This document shows positions 1 through 7,045 of a stretch of 8,819 bases of DNA, piece by piece. Within the stretch, counting starts at the first letter, position 1, and every line of letters begins with the position of its first letter. The DNA is from CAYYAU01 sp964469765 [NCBI: uncultured Clostridia bacterium] (lineage in GTDB: Bacteria; UBA6262; WVXT01; CAYYAU01): positions 1 through 8,819 of the forward strand of contig CAYYAU010000035.1 of NCBI GenBank assembly GCA_964469765.1, in the 5' to 3' direction. The position numbers and the translations under genes were made by a program. The notes under the pieces were generated by a model that worked only from the letters and a program-made list of their open reading frames with translations, was not told the origin of the DNA and made no database searches.

Positions 1-879
1 ACATTTACAATAATTCTTATTCCTCATAATATCTCTAGGCCTATTAGGATTACTCTTTCCTGGATAACATTCCTTTTGTTATTTATTATCTGGCTTTCCT
101 CAATCACTGTCTCTTTTATAATTATTTCTCGAAGAATAAACTACCAATTAGTAATTAAAGCTAATGAGTATCTAAAAGAAAAAACAGAGTTCTTTGCAAA
201 TGCATTAACTCAAAGTAGAGAACTTATTGATAAAGTAAAAGATATAGATATACGATTGAGATCTCTTCTTGCTATGAAGACTAAAAAGGAGATTATTGAA
301 ATAGGTGGTGCGGGAGGACCAAGCCTTTTGGACCAAACAAGACTTGATATTATCCTTCATGAAGGGGAAAAGATACCAAAAGAAGAGTTCACAATGAACC
401 TTGAACAACTAAAAAAAGGAATCTGGGAAAGAAGGCAAAGTTTAAGGCAAATAGACGCATTTCTTGCAAACCAAAAAGCATTACTTGCTGCTACACCAAT
501 GGGATGGCCTACATATGGAAGAATTACATCAAGATTTGGATGGAGAAGAAACCCATTTTCTGGAAGGAATGAGTTCCATAAAGCAATTGATATAGGAAAC
601 CTAAAAGCTACTCCTATAAGAGCTACTGCTGATGGAAAAGTTACATTCGCAGGTTGGGCAGGTGGGTATGGAAAAATTGTCATAATTAATCATGGATTTG
701 GATTCTCTACAATATATGCCCATTGTTACAAACTACTTGTTAAGGTAAATGAAAAAGTTAAAAGAGGGGATATAATAGCATTGATGGGAAACTCTGGTAT
801 GGCAACTGCTCCTCATCTTCACTATGAAGTCAGGTATAAAGGAAAAGCTTTAAATCCAATGAGATTTGTAAGGAGATGA
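1..879 (+). CDS. Membrane-anchored M23 family murein endopeptidase, 5' end beyond the window
   Basis: Zinc peptidase of the LytM/M23 type, expected to cut peptide cross-links of periplasmic peptidoglycan. The frame is open to base 1, and the residues encoded before the first possible start (TTG at 76) already match the basic/hydrophobic N-terminus of such proteins, so the true start lies upstream of the window. Counting from the TTG codon: membrane segment about residues 1-18, coiled-coil-like helix about 22-66, a GGAGGP linker at 77-82, then the M23 domain at about 148-263. The zinc site is complete: H168 and D172 in HKAIDIG, and H249 in HLHYEVR; the catalytic histidines are H216 (YAHC) and H247. 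It overlaps the next frame as ATGA (876-879), and that gene is a bactofilin, which points to a role in cell shape. Family assignment is firm; the exact bond cleaved is unknown. Confidence 0.93.
   Translation, partial: TFTIILIPHNISRPIRITLSWITFLLLFIIWLSSITVSFIIISRRINYQLVIKANEYLKEKTEFFANALTQSRELIDKVKDIDIRLRSLLAMKTKKEIIEIGGAGGPSLLDQTRLDIILHEGEKIPKEEFTMNLEQLKKGIWERRQSLRQIDAFLANQKALLAATPMGWPTYGRITSRFGWRRNPFSGRNEFHKAIDIGNLKATPIRATADGKVTFAGWAGGYGKIVIINHGFGFSTIYAHCYKLLVKVNEKVKRGDIIALMGNSGMATAPHLHYEVRYKGKALNPMRFVRR
871..875 (+). promoter_or_regulatory. Ribosome binding site AGGAG that sets the bactofilin start
   Basis: AGGAG lies at the end of the M23 gene, 9 nt before the ATG at 885 and directly abutting the ATG at 876. 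With no spacer, 876 cannot be used efficiently, so 885 (protein beginning MFSKKK) is the better start. Its location inside the upstream gene implies translational coupling. Confidence 0.6.
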
Positions 880-884
880 AGACG

Positions 885-1298
885 ATGTTTAGTAAGAAAA
901 AAAGTAACAATCAAATAAGTGCTATTGGTAAGGTTGAAACATTTATAAGTACCCAAACGCATATAAAAGGAAATATAACAACGAAAGGAACATTAAGGAT
1001 TGATGGTAAAATTGAAGGGGATATAAAAAATGCAGAGGGTATTATTATAGGAGAAAATGGAGCAATTAAAGGGAATATAAATGCTCAAACAGTTGTGATT
1101 GGAGGTAAAGTAACAGGAAATATTACTGCTTCCTCTGGCATAGAGATGCTTGCCACTGCCCAGATATTTGGTGACATTACAACTCCGCAACTTTCTATTA
1201 ACGAAGGAGTTCTTTTTGAAGGCCACTGCAATATGACAAAACTTCGCAAAGAAGAAACTGTCAACCTATCTAAAGAAAAAATTCTTGAAGGAAATTAA
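885..1298 (+). CDS. Bactofilin (polymer-forming cytoskeletal protein)
   Basis: Small cytoskeletal protein of the bactofilin family, which self-assembles without nucleotide into beta-helical filaments, usually at the inner membrane, and often positions cell-wall enzymes. The protein is 137 aa from the chosen start. A short basic, disordered N-terminus is followed by a core rich in repeated G-x-I/V steps (for example THIKGNITTKGTLRIDGKIE and GAIKGNINAQTVVIGGKVTG), the signature of a right-handed beta-helix, and then a charged tail. The frame extends to an in-frame ATG at 876, but that codon abuts the ribosome binding site. The upstream M23 peptidase is a typical partner: M23/bactofilin pairs control curvature or stalk shape in several Gram-negative bacteria. 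That this pair does so here is inference. Confidence 0.92.
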   Translation: MFSKKKSNNQISAIGKVETFISTQTHIKGNITTKGTLRIDGKIEGDIKNAEGIIIGENGAIKGNINAQTVVIGGKVTGNITASSGIEMLATAQIFGDITTPQLSINEGVLFEGHCNMTKLRKEETVNLSKEKILEGN

Positions 1299-1342
1299 CT
1301 CTGTCATTCCTTTCTTATCTTTTTTCTTTAATCATTTAATTT

Positions 1343-2233
1343 CTAATTAGAAAGATTTCTTAAAAACAAATATAACGGACTAAGCAAAACACTAATAAAG
1401 GTTGAAACAGTAATGGACGAGGCGGTTAAGTCTGGATTAGCATTGTACTTTTTAGCTAATATATAATTTGAAATGGCGGAAGGCATTGTTGAAGAAAGAA
1501 TTATTACACTTTTTAAACTACCTGTTATGCCTAAGAAGGAGGTTAATACTATAGAAACAATAAATCCTCCAAATATTCTAAACAAAGAAACACCAAATCC
1601 TAATTGAAAAAACCTAATCTTAATAGAGCTTAATTGATATCCAACAATACTTAACATAAATGGAAAAGCTAAACTCTTTAAATAAAAAGAGGCTTTTTCT
1701 ATATAAAAAGGAGTGTTTGGAAAAAACACATTACACACTATTCCGAATAAAACAGAATAAATAATAGGTAATTTCGTTATTTCTTTTATAGCCCCTTTAT
1801 TTGTAATTAAATAGATGCCAAAGGTAAAATGAATAACACTTATTACTAATGAATAAAATATTGAAAAGAGCATTCCCTGTTTCCCAAAGAAAAGTGTATT
1901 TAATGGAATTGCAAGATAAGCTGAGTTCATAAATATTATTGGAAGTGAAACCTCCCGTAATGCCATCTTTGTAAATTTAGAAAAAATACTGCTCCAAAAA
2001 TACCCTCCCATTACAACTACAACTGCTACTAAGATAATCATCAATCCATCCTTAAACTCTATTTCTGTTTGCCACACTGAAACAAAAAGAAATATTGGAA
2101 TCAAAAAATAAAGAGAAAGAAAAATAATAAAATCTACAGACTTTTTAATGAGTTGTAGTTTTATTTTACCCACAAAAAATCCCAAAAGAATAAAAAGGAA
2201 AATGTTTGAAGTTAATCTCAATAAGAATAACAT
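1343..2233 (-). CDS. AEC-family permease (auxin efflux carrier-like transporter)
   Basis: Inner-membrane secondary transporter of the AEC family; bacterial members export or import small organic acids such as malate, but no substrate can be assigned here. The 296 aa are almost wholly hydrophobic and fit ten membrane segments in two five-helix halves (roughly 4-22, 33-53, 62-82, 95-115, 121-144, 154-170, 184-202, 209-232, 240-262, 270-290). Conserved helix-break motifs are visible: NSAYLAIPLN at 103-112 in the first half, and STMPSAISNY at 248-257 followed by ASSITVSTFIS in the second. Length is normal for the family. GGAG lies 5 nt before the ATG. It is convergent with the bactofilin gene and divergent from the SurA-like gene, so it is probably a single-gene unit with no functional hint from its neighbours. 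Confidence 0.88.
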   Translation of the reverse strand: MLFLLRLTSNIFLFILLGFFVGKIKLQLIKKSVDFIIFLSLYFLIPIFLFVSVWQTEIEFKDGLMIILVAVVVVMGGYFWSSIFSKFTKMALREVSLPIIFMNSAYLAIPLNTLFFGKQGMLFSIFYSLVISVIHFTFGIYLITNKGAIKEITKLPIIYSVLFGIVCNVFFPNTPFYIEKASFYLKSLAFPFMLSIVGYQLSSIKIRFFQLGFGVSLFRIFGGFIVSIVLTSFLGITGSLKSVIILSSTMPSAISNYILAKKYNANPDLTASSITVSTFISVLLSPLYLFLRNLSN

Positions 2234-2276
2234 ACTTACTCCATCTCAAAATATCAAAAAGGGTAATTGTTTCTTC

Positions 2277-2305
2277 TTGCAATATTTAAAGATTTGTTAT
2301 AGTAT
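2277..2305 (+). promoter_or_regulatory. Putative sigma-70-type promoter of the SurA-like gene
   Basis: In the 103-nt divergent intergenic region there is an extended -10 element, TGTTATAGT (2295-2303; TATAGT matches 5 of 6 consensus positions). A weak -35, TTGCAA (2277-2282), precedes TATAGT by 15 nt. An alternative reading is TTGCAA with TAGTAT at 2300-2305 and a 17-nt spacer. Either would start transcription close to 2310, giving a leader of about 27 nt with AGGGA at 2326-2330 before the ATG at 2337. This is an inference in AT-rich DNA. Confidence 0.4.
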
Positions 2306-2336
2306 ATATTGAAAGAAACAAATATAGGGAATTAGA

Positions 2337-3026
2337 ATGTTCAAATTTTTAAGAAAAAACAGAAAGACGATTCTTTGGATAATTGTAATAAGCTTTGGAA
2401 TTGGAATATTCTCATTTGGATTTATTTCCCGAACAGTAAATATTGATATTGTGGCAACAGTCAATGGAAAAAAGATTTCATATCAAACATTTAAAAGTTT
2501 AGTCTCTCAACAACTTTTTAATTGGCAAAACCAAAATAAGGATAAAGAAATTACTCAAAAGGATATAACTCAAATAAAAAAAGAGGTGTTAAGATACCTC
2601 ATTCAGCAACAACTTCTTCTTAATGAAGCACAAAGATTAGGAATACAAACAAGTAAAGCCGAAGTAATATCCACCATTCAGTCGCTTCCTCAATTTCAAA
2701 AAGATGGAAAATTTCTTCCTCAACTTTATTTCCAAAATCTAAGTAGATTTTATCATTTAGAACCACCTGAGTATGAAAAAATTGTTGAAAACAATCTTAT
2801 TGTTAATAGGCTTAGAAGGTTTATTCTTTCAAATATAAGAGTTACAGAAAAAGAGATTGAAGAGGAGTATCTTTTAAATAGCAAAAAAATTAATAAAGAA
2901 GAGATTAAAAAGAAACTCCTACAAAATAAAAGAACCTTGTACTTCACTGAATGGTTAAAGTCTCTTTATAAAGATGCCAAAATTAAAAATTATCTTCCAC
3001 GCATTGAAAAAACCATAAAACAATAA
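2337..3026 (+). CDS. Membrane-anchored SurA/PpiD-like N-terminal chaperone domain protein without a parvulin domain
   Basis: Likely periplasmic folding factor anchored in the inner membrane. A basic cytoplasmic start (MFKFLRKNRK) and one membrane helix at about 11-31 give an N-in topology as in PpiD. The strand IVATVNGKKIS at 38-48 is the hallmark opening of SurA/PpiD/PrsA N-terminal domains. A long helical region follows, with the typical VTEKEIEEEY at 169-178, the point at which a parvulin domain normally begins. Instead the protein goes straight to a C-terminal helix, LYFTEWLKSLYKDAKI at 201-216, which resembles the segment that follows the parvulin domain in the family. At 229 aa it is far shorter than PpiD (over 600 aa), and no rotamase motif is seen, so a holdase-like rather than isomerase role is inferred. 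AGGGA lies 6 nt before the ATG. Confidence 0.8.
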   Translation: MFKFLRKNRKTILWIIVISFGIGIFSFGFISRTVNIDIVATVNGKKISYQTFKSLVSQQLFNWQNQNKDKEITQKDITQIKKEVLRYLIQQQLLLNEAQRLGIQTSKAEVISTIQSLPQFQKDGKFLPQLYFQNLSRFYHLEPPEYEKIVENNLIVNRLRRFILSNIRVTEKEIEEEYLLNSKKINKEEIKKKLLQNKRTLYFTEWLKSLYKDAKIKNYLPRIEKTIKQ

Positions 3027-3036
3027 TTTATCTCTA

Positions 3037-3615
3037 CTAACAGACTTCAAGATGTTTAATCATCTCTTTAAATCTTTCAACTGGAAACCCTACAACATTT
3101 GTATAAGAACCTTCTAAATTCTCTACAAACCTATCATTGTTTTCTTGAATAGCATATGCGCCAGCCTTATCAAGATGTTTACCAGCGATTTGTTTTATTT
3201 CTTTTAAGGATAACCTTCTTAGTTTTACTCTGCTTTTTTCATAATCAACTAATATTTTTTTTCTATTTTGGTCAATTATTGTAACTCCTGTGTATACATA
3301 GTGAGTGGTTCCGCTCAATGTTAGAAGGATTTTAATTGCATCTTTTTTATTCTTTGGTTTAGAGATAATTTTCCTTTTATTTCCTCTTCCTAAAACAACA
3401 ATAGTATCACATCCAATAATAATTTTATTCTTTACAAATTTACTTACTGCCTTTGCTTTGAGATAAGAAAGTCTCTTTACAATTAATGATGGATAGCCAA
3501 ATCTATACTTTTTCTCATCTATATTACTTTCGTAGGTTTTAAATTTAAACTTAAGATGTCTTAAAAGTTGTTTTCTTCTTGGAGATTTTGAAGCAAGTAT
3601 AATCTCTCTTTTCAT
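3037..3615 (-). CDS. maf: Maf-family nucleoside triphosphate pyrophosphatase (YhdE-like)
   Basis: Cytosolic pyrophosphatase that hydrolyses selected NTPs to NMP plus PPi; the Maf/YhdE subgroup acts on dTTP/UTP and related or modified nucleotides and has been linked to control of septum formation. The 192-aa protein begins MKREIILASKSPRR, which is exactly the family N-terminus. Visible motifs: SPRR at 11-14, the catalytic-loop C-D-T at 69-71, KP at 86-87, YTG at 108-110, KAGAYAIQ at 150-157 and GSYTNVVGFP at 169-178. SPRR together with AYAIQ favours YhdE over the YceF (m7GTP) type. The frame extends 30 codons upstream, but those overlap apbE and have no family match; AAAGGA 4 nt before the ATG at 3615 supports this start. 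It begins 10 nt after the apbE stop and ends the leftward operon, facing the SurA-like gene tail-to-tail across 10 nt. Confidence 0.93.
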   Translation of the reverse strand: MKREIILASKSPRRKQLLRHLKFKFKTYESNIDEKKYRFGYPSLIVKRLSYLKAKAVSKFVKNKIIIGCDTIVVLGRGNKRKIISKPKNKKDAIKILLTLSGTTHYVYTGVTIIDQNRKKILVDYEKSRVKLRRLSLKEIKQIAGKHLDKAGAYAIQENNDRFVENLEGSYTNVVGFPVERFKEMIKHLEVC

Positions 3616-3625
3616 AATTTCCTTT

Positions 3626-4615
3626 TTACTTGTGGATAAATTTACATTTAAACCCTTTAGATTTAAATATTCTACCATTCCTATCCACAATGAGTCCTTC
3701 AACATCTGGTAATCTCTCTAATAATATTAAACCATCCTCAGGTCCCATAACAAATATGCCTGTTGCTAAACCATCAGCTAATATAGGGTCATCCGTTATA
3801 ATAGTCACACTCTGACATCTATCAGAAGGATAACCTGTATGAGGGTCAATAATATGAGAGTACCTTTTTCCATTATACATAAAAAATCTCTCATAATCTC
3901 CAGAGGTAACAACTGCTTTGTTTTCTCCATTAACAACAGCAAATACACCTCTTTTTCTTGGATGTTGTATTCCTATTCGCCATGGTCTTGATTTATATCT
4001 GCCCAAAGCATAAATATCTCCTCCTGCATTGATTAATGCATCCTTTATTCCATATGAAATTAAAATATCTTTCGCCTTTTTCAATGCAAAACCTTTTGCT
4101 ATTCCACCTAAATCAATCTCCATATTTTTTTCTAAAACAACATCATTTCCAATTACCTTAATTTTAGAAAAATTAACGCTTTCTCTTATCCTTTCAATTT
4201 TCTCTTTAGAACGAAATACCTCTGATTTATTAAACTTCCATAGTTTCCTTAGAGGGAAAATAGAAATATCAAAAGCACCTTTTGTTAATTTCCCTATATA
4301 AATTGAGTCCTTTATAAGAGAAACCTCATCTTCATTAAATGACACTCTCTTTGTTCTATTCAAAATGCCAATCTCACTTTCAGGGTCATAAACATTTAAT
4401 CTTCTTTCAATTCTTTTAAGCTCCTTATACAATATAGAAAACACCTTATCTGCTTTTTTCTTATTTAAAGTCTTTACATTAATATCCCAGAATGTATCCA
4501 TTAAAAAGAGTCTCCTTTGAAAGTAAGACCCTTTTTTACATCCAGAAACAAAAAGCAAAACAATGTTAATGAATAATATTAATCTTTTTACCACAGCGAT
4601 TACAAACTTTTCCAT
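3626..4615 (-). CDS. apbE: FAD:protein FMN transferase ApbE, predicted lipoprotein
   Basis: Extracytoplasmic Mg2+-dependent enzyme that moves FMN from FAD onto a Thr/Ser of target proteins such as RnfG and RnfD. It has a signal peptide with lipobox VSGC (residues 23-26; C26 would be lipidated). The ApbE core shows LMDTFWDI at 38-45, DLGGIAKGFAL at 168-178, NAGGD at 196-200, TSGDYERFF at 237-245, HIIDPHTGYP at 254-263 and ADGLATG at 280-286, whose Asp is the expected metal ligand. Length of 329 aa is normal. The start overlaps the radical SAM gene by 50 nt; an in-frame GTG at 4594 would still leave a good signal peptide (starting VVKRLILF), so the start is uncertain. Position two genes after rnfB fits a role in maturing Rnf, although no FMN-binding target is encoded in the window. 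Confidence 0.94.
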   Translation of the reverse strand: MEKFVIAVVKRLILFINIVLLFVSGCKKGSYFQRRLFLMDTFWDINVKTLNKKKADKVFSILYKELKRIERRLNVYDPESEIGILNRTKRVSFNEDEVSLIKDSIYIGKLTKGAFDISIFPLRKLWKFNKSEVFRSKEKIERIRESVNFSKIKVIGNDVVLEKNMEIDLGGIAKGFALKKAKDILISYGIKDALINAGGDIYALGRYKSRPWRIGIQHPRKRGVFAVVNGENKAVVTSGDYERFFMYNGKRYSHIIDPHTGYPSDRCQSVTIITDDPILADGLATGIFVMGPEDGLILLERLPDVEGLIVDRNGRIFKSKGFKCKFIHK

Positions 4616-5561
4616 TTAATCCGATTATTTTTGTTCTATAACCCTTTCTTTCTATAAGGAGATTCCCACAGAAAGGACAGTATGTATTGCTACCCATTTC
4701 TTCCCATACATTTCCTAAATATACAAATCTCAATTTCTTAAGCGCTAACTCTCTTGCTTTTTTTAAAGTTGAAAGTGGAGTAGCACTAATACTCATTTTA
4801 TATGCAGGAAAGTATCTCGAAAAATGTAAAGGGATTTCAACAGATAAAGAAGAAATCCAATCCACTAAGTCTTTTATCTCATCAAGAGAATCATTTAAGG
4901 AGGGAATAATAAGGTTAGTTATTTCTATATGCTTTTTTGCTTTAAACATAAGTTCAACTGTCCGAAGTACAGGTCCAATACTTGACTTACATTGCCTTTT
5001 GTAAAACTCATTCTTAAACGCCTTCACATCAATATTAGCTGCATCAATAAAAGGAAGAAGATTTGTAAGAGGAGCTTCGTTTATATACCCATTTGTAACT
5101 AAAACATTCATTAATCCATATCTATGGGCAAGATAAGATGTCTCTAATAGAAATTCATAGTTAATCAAAGGCTCATTATAAGTATAAGAAATACCAAAAG
5201 AGTTATACTCCTTTGCTAAAGAAACAATCTCTTCAGATGAAACATCCCTCATAGTAACATCTTCATATGTAGACTGAGAAATCTCAAAATTCTGGCAGAA
5301 AGGACATTTGAAATTGCATCCAATTGAACCAATTGAGATAATCTCTTTTCCTGGATAAAAGTGATACAAGGGTTTCTTTTCTATAGGATCAACACTAACA
5401 GAACTTGCTCTTCCATAGGTTAATGAATAGAGTTTTCCGTCAATATTCTTTCTAACATTACATATTCCTGTGTTTCCTTCCTGTATTACACATTCATTAG
5501 GACATAAGAAACATTGAACAGTTTTACCTTTAACCTGTGAGCTGTAGAGTGCTTCTTTCAT
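4566..5561 (-). CDS. amrS: AmmeMemoRadiSam system radical SAM protein (AmrS, PflA-like)
   Basis: Cytosolic radical SAM protein of the family that co-occurs with Memo and AMMECR1; the reaction is not established. The 331 aa show an N-terminal cysteine motif (C17, C20, C24, C34), then the cluster motif C-x3-C-x2-C at C82, C86 and C89 in GCNFKCPFCQN, which binds the SAM-coordinating 4Fe-4S cluster. Further family blocks are SYTYNEP at 125-131, VTNGY at 155-159, NIDVKAF at 176-182 and HFSRYFPAYKM at 246-256. The C-terminus carries a zinc-ribbon-like pair of CxxC motifs (C295/C298 and C320/C323). It differs from plain pyruvate formate-lyase activases by the added C-terminal ribbon, and no glycyl radical enzyme is nearby. 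It overlaps rnfB by 32 nt and apbE by 50 nt, so translation is probably coupled. AAGGAAG precedes the ATG. Confidence 0.9.
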   Translation of the reverse strand: MKEALYSSQVKGKTVQCFLCPNECVIQEGNTGICNVRKNIDGKLYSLTYGRASSVSVDPIEKKPLYHFYPGKEIISIGSIGCNFKCPFCQNFEISQSTYEDVTMRDVSSEEIVSLAKEYNSFGISYTYNEPLINYEFLLETSYLAHRYGLMNVLVTNGYINEAPLTNLLPFIDAANIDVKAFKNEFYKRQCKSSIGPVLRTVELMFKAKKHIEITNLIIPSLNDSLDEIKDLVDWISSLSVEIPLHFSRYFPAYKMSISATPLSTLKKARELALKKLRFVYLGNVWEEMGSNTYCPFCGNLLIERKGYRTKIIGLNGKVCNRCGKKINIIH

Positions 5562-6360
5562 CTTCTTCCTTTTTTGAAAGCATTATTCCAATTGATTTGG
5601 TAGGGCATTTTGAAATACAGATTCCACAGTTTGTACATTTTTCATAGATAATTCTTGCTACATTATTCTCTAAAACTATGGCTTTATGAGGACAACTCCT
5701 AACACAAATTCCACATCCTATACATCCAACTGAACAAATCTTTCTTACAGTTACTCCTTTATCTTGATTCTTACAGAATATATGTACCCCTTTATACTTA
5801 GGAACAAGAGAAATAATATTCCTCGGGCAAACATCTACACACTTTCCACATCCTGTGCATCTTTCAGAATCAACCTGTGGCATTGCCTCCCTATTGAAAT
5901 AGATTGCATCAAAAGGACATATCTCAACACAATCGCCGTACCCTAAACATCCCCAATTACAGTCTTTATCTCCATTATTCACCAAAGAAACAGCAAAACA
6001 TGTTTTTACTCCTTTATAATTATACTTCAAAGTTGCTTTTTGAGATGAACCTTTACAAAGTATTATTGCAACCTTTTTCTCAAATCCAGCTACTTTTCTA
6101 TTCAAAAGAGAAGCCACCTTTTGATTTAAATCCTCTCCACCCGCAATACATTTTCCAGGCTCGTCCTTTCCCTCAAATAAAGCCTGTGCATATGCATTAC
6201 AACTAGGATAACCACAAGCACCACAGTTTGCCTGAGGAAGTGTTCTTTCTATTTTCTCTAATAGTGGATTCTTTTTTATACTTATTTTCTTCTCAAAAAT
6301 TGATAAGAATAAACCAAAAATAAGCCCTAACCCACCTAAAACAATAATCGGAAGATACAT
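5530..6360 (-). CDS. rnfB: Rnf electron transport complex subunit B (long, polyferredoxin type)
   Basis: Ferredoxin-facing, membrane-anchored subunit of the Rnf complex, which couples electron flow between reduced ferredoxin and NAD+ to Na+ or H+ transport. The 276 aa comprise a membrane helix at about 2-22 and a Fes-type 4Fe-4S domain with C46, C49, C54 and C71 (ANCGACGYPSC). A linker with C102 and C121 follows, then four ferredoxin-like motifs: C134/C138/C144/C148, C168/C171/C174/C178, C213/C216/C219/C223 and C242/C245/C248/C252. This is the long form seen in anaerobes such as clostridia, not the short proteobacterial form of about 190 aa. An in-frame TTG ten codons upstream (6390) is less likely, since AAGGAG lies 5 nt before the ATG at 6360. 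rnfA ends 76 nt upstream, and amrS starts inside the 3' end. Confidence 0.95.
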   Translation of the reverse strand: MYLPIIVLGGLGLIFGLFLSIFEKKISIKKNPLLEKIERTLPQANCGACGYPSCNAYAQALFEGKDEPGKCIAGGEDLNQKVASLLNRKVAGFEKKVAIILCKGSSQKATLKYNYKGVKTCFAVSLVNNGDKDCNWGCLGYGDCVEICPFDAIYFNREAMPQVDSERCTGCGKCVDVCPRNIISLVPKYKGVHIFCKNQDKGVTVRKICSVGCIGCGICVRSCPHKAIVLENNVARIIYEKCTNCGICISKCPTKSIGIMLSKKEEDERSTLQLTG

Positions 6361-6365
6361 CTCAG

Positions 6366-6371
6366 CTCCTT
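6366..6371 (-). promoter_or_regulatory. Ribosome binding site AAGGAG of rnfB
   Basis: AAGGAG on the minus strand stands 5 nt before the ATG whose first base is 6360. It decides against the longer reading from TTG at 6390, which would put this site inside the coding region and add residues before the natural membrane anchor. Confidence 0.7.
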
Positions 6372-6436
6372 TATATATTACTAAATCCAAAACCTAAAGC
6401 TCAAATATCAAACAAATCAAAACTTTTTTATTTTGT

Positions 6437-7024
6437 TTATAGTCCGAACAGTCCCTTAAACCCTAAGAATGCAAGTGACATAAGTGCTGCTATAAAGAAT
6501 GAAATCGGATAACCCTTTAACAAATGAGGAATAGGTGCAAGATTTACTCTCTCTCTTATTGTAGCAAAAAGCACTATAGCAAGGGTATAGCCTAAAGCAA
6601 CTCCAAAAGCATAAATAATAGTTTGAATAAATGTGTAATGGTATTCAATATGTAAAAAAGCAACTGCTAAAATAGCACAGTTTGTTGTAACTAATGGAAG
6701 ATAAATCCCTAAAGCACTATAAAGATTCGGAATATACCGTTTCAGAAATATCTCAACCAGTTGAACTAATGATGCAATAACTAAAACAAAACTTGCAATC
6801 TTAAGAAAAGGAAGATTCAAAGGAAAAAGAATATAATGATACAACAACCACGTAACCGCCGACGACATCGTCATAACAAAAATTACTGCCATACCCATTC
6901 CAATAGATGCCTCTATTTTATTAGAGACACCAAAGAAAGAACACAATCCTAAAAACCGAATTAACAAAATATTATTAATTAACATTGCAGCAATAAAAAT
7001 TCCAAAAAGAGAGTAATTATTCAT
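6437..7024 (-). CDS. rnfA: Rnf electron transport complex subunit A
   Basis: Integral membrane subunit of the Rnf complex, homologous to NqrE. The 195 aa fit six membrane helices. Two family cysteines are present at the expected places, C28 in RFLGLC and C116 in LVTTNC; in Rnf/Nqr the A and E type subunits use such cysteines to hold an intramembrane 2Fe-2S centre. Other RnfA blocks are NNILLIRFLGLC at 17-28, GMGMAVIFVMT at 42-52, ALGIYLPLVTTNCAILAVA at 104-122 and LFATIRERV at 152-160. The GLC/FFGVS context and the ATIRER block fit RnfA better than the paralogue RnfE. The ATG at 7024 has AGGAG 6 nt upstream. It starts 21 nt after the Memo gene, where rnfE would usually stand. Confidence 0.94.
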   Translation of the reverse strand: MNNYSLFGIFIAAMLINNILLIRFLGLCSFFGVSNKIEASIGMGMAVIFVMTMSSAVTWLLYHYILFPLNLPFLKIASFVLVIASLVQLVEIFLKRYIPNLYSALGIYLPLVTTNCAILAVAFLHIEYHYTFIQTIIYAFGVALGYTLAIVLFATIRERVNLAPIPHLLKGYPISFFIAALMSLAFLGFKGLFGL

Positions 7025-7045
7025 ATCTTACTCCTATGATAATAT

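Noticed and set aside
876-884. ATG at 876 as the bactofilin start.
   Set aside because: The AGGAG site directly touches it with no spacer; the ATG at 885 has a workable 9-nt spacing.
1340-1353. Perfect 14-bp palindrome TTTCTAATTAGAAA at the 3' end of the AEC gene, considered as a terminator.
   Set aside because: It is AT-rich, has no loop bases and no adjacent long T-run on either strand, and includes the AEC stop codon; chance is likely in such AT-rich DNA.
3616-3705. Thirty-codon N-terminal extension of Maf.
   Set aside because: It overlaps the apbE coding end, has no family match, and a ribosome binding site precedes the canonical MKREIILAS start at 3615.
4566-5561. Plain pyruvate formate-lyase activating enzyme.
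   Set aside because: The N-terminal four-cysteine motif, the C-terminal CxxC ribbon and the linked Memo gene fit the AmmeMemoRadiSam family, and no glycyl radical enzyme gene is present.
6361-6390. TTG at 6390 as the rnfB start.
   Set aside because: A strong AAGGAG stands before the ATG at 6360, and the ten extra residues precede the natural membrane-anchor start of RnfB.
6361-6436. Possible internal promoter (TTGAGC, 18 nt, TAATAT on the minus strand) before rnfB.
   Set aside because: Both boxes match only 4 of 6 positions, and transcription would start almost at the ribosome binding site; the 76-nt gap is otherwise AT-rich without structure.
6437-7024. Identification as RnfE (or NqrD) instead of RnfA.
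   Set aside because: The RFLGLC, FFGVS and LFATIRERV blocks and the position directly before rnfB fit RnfA better.
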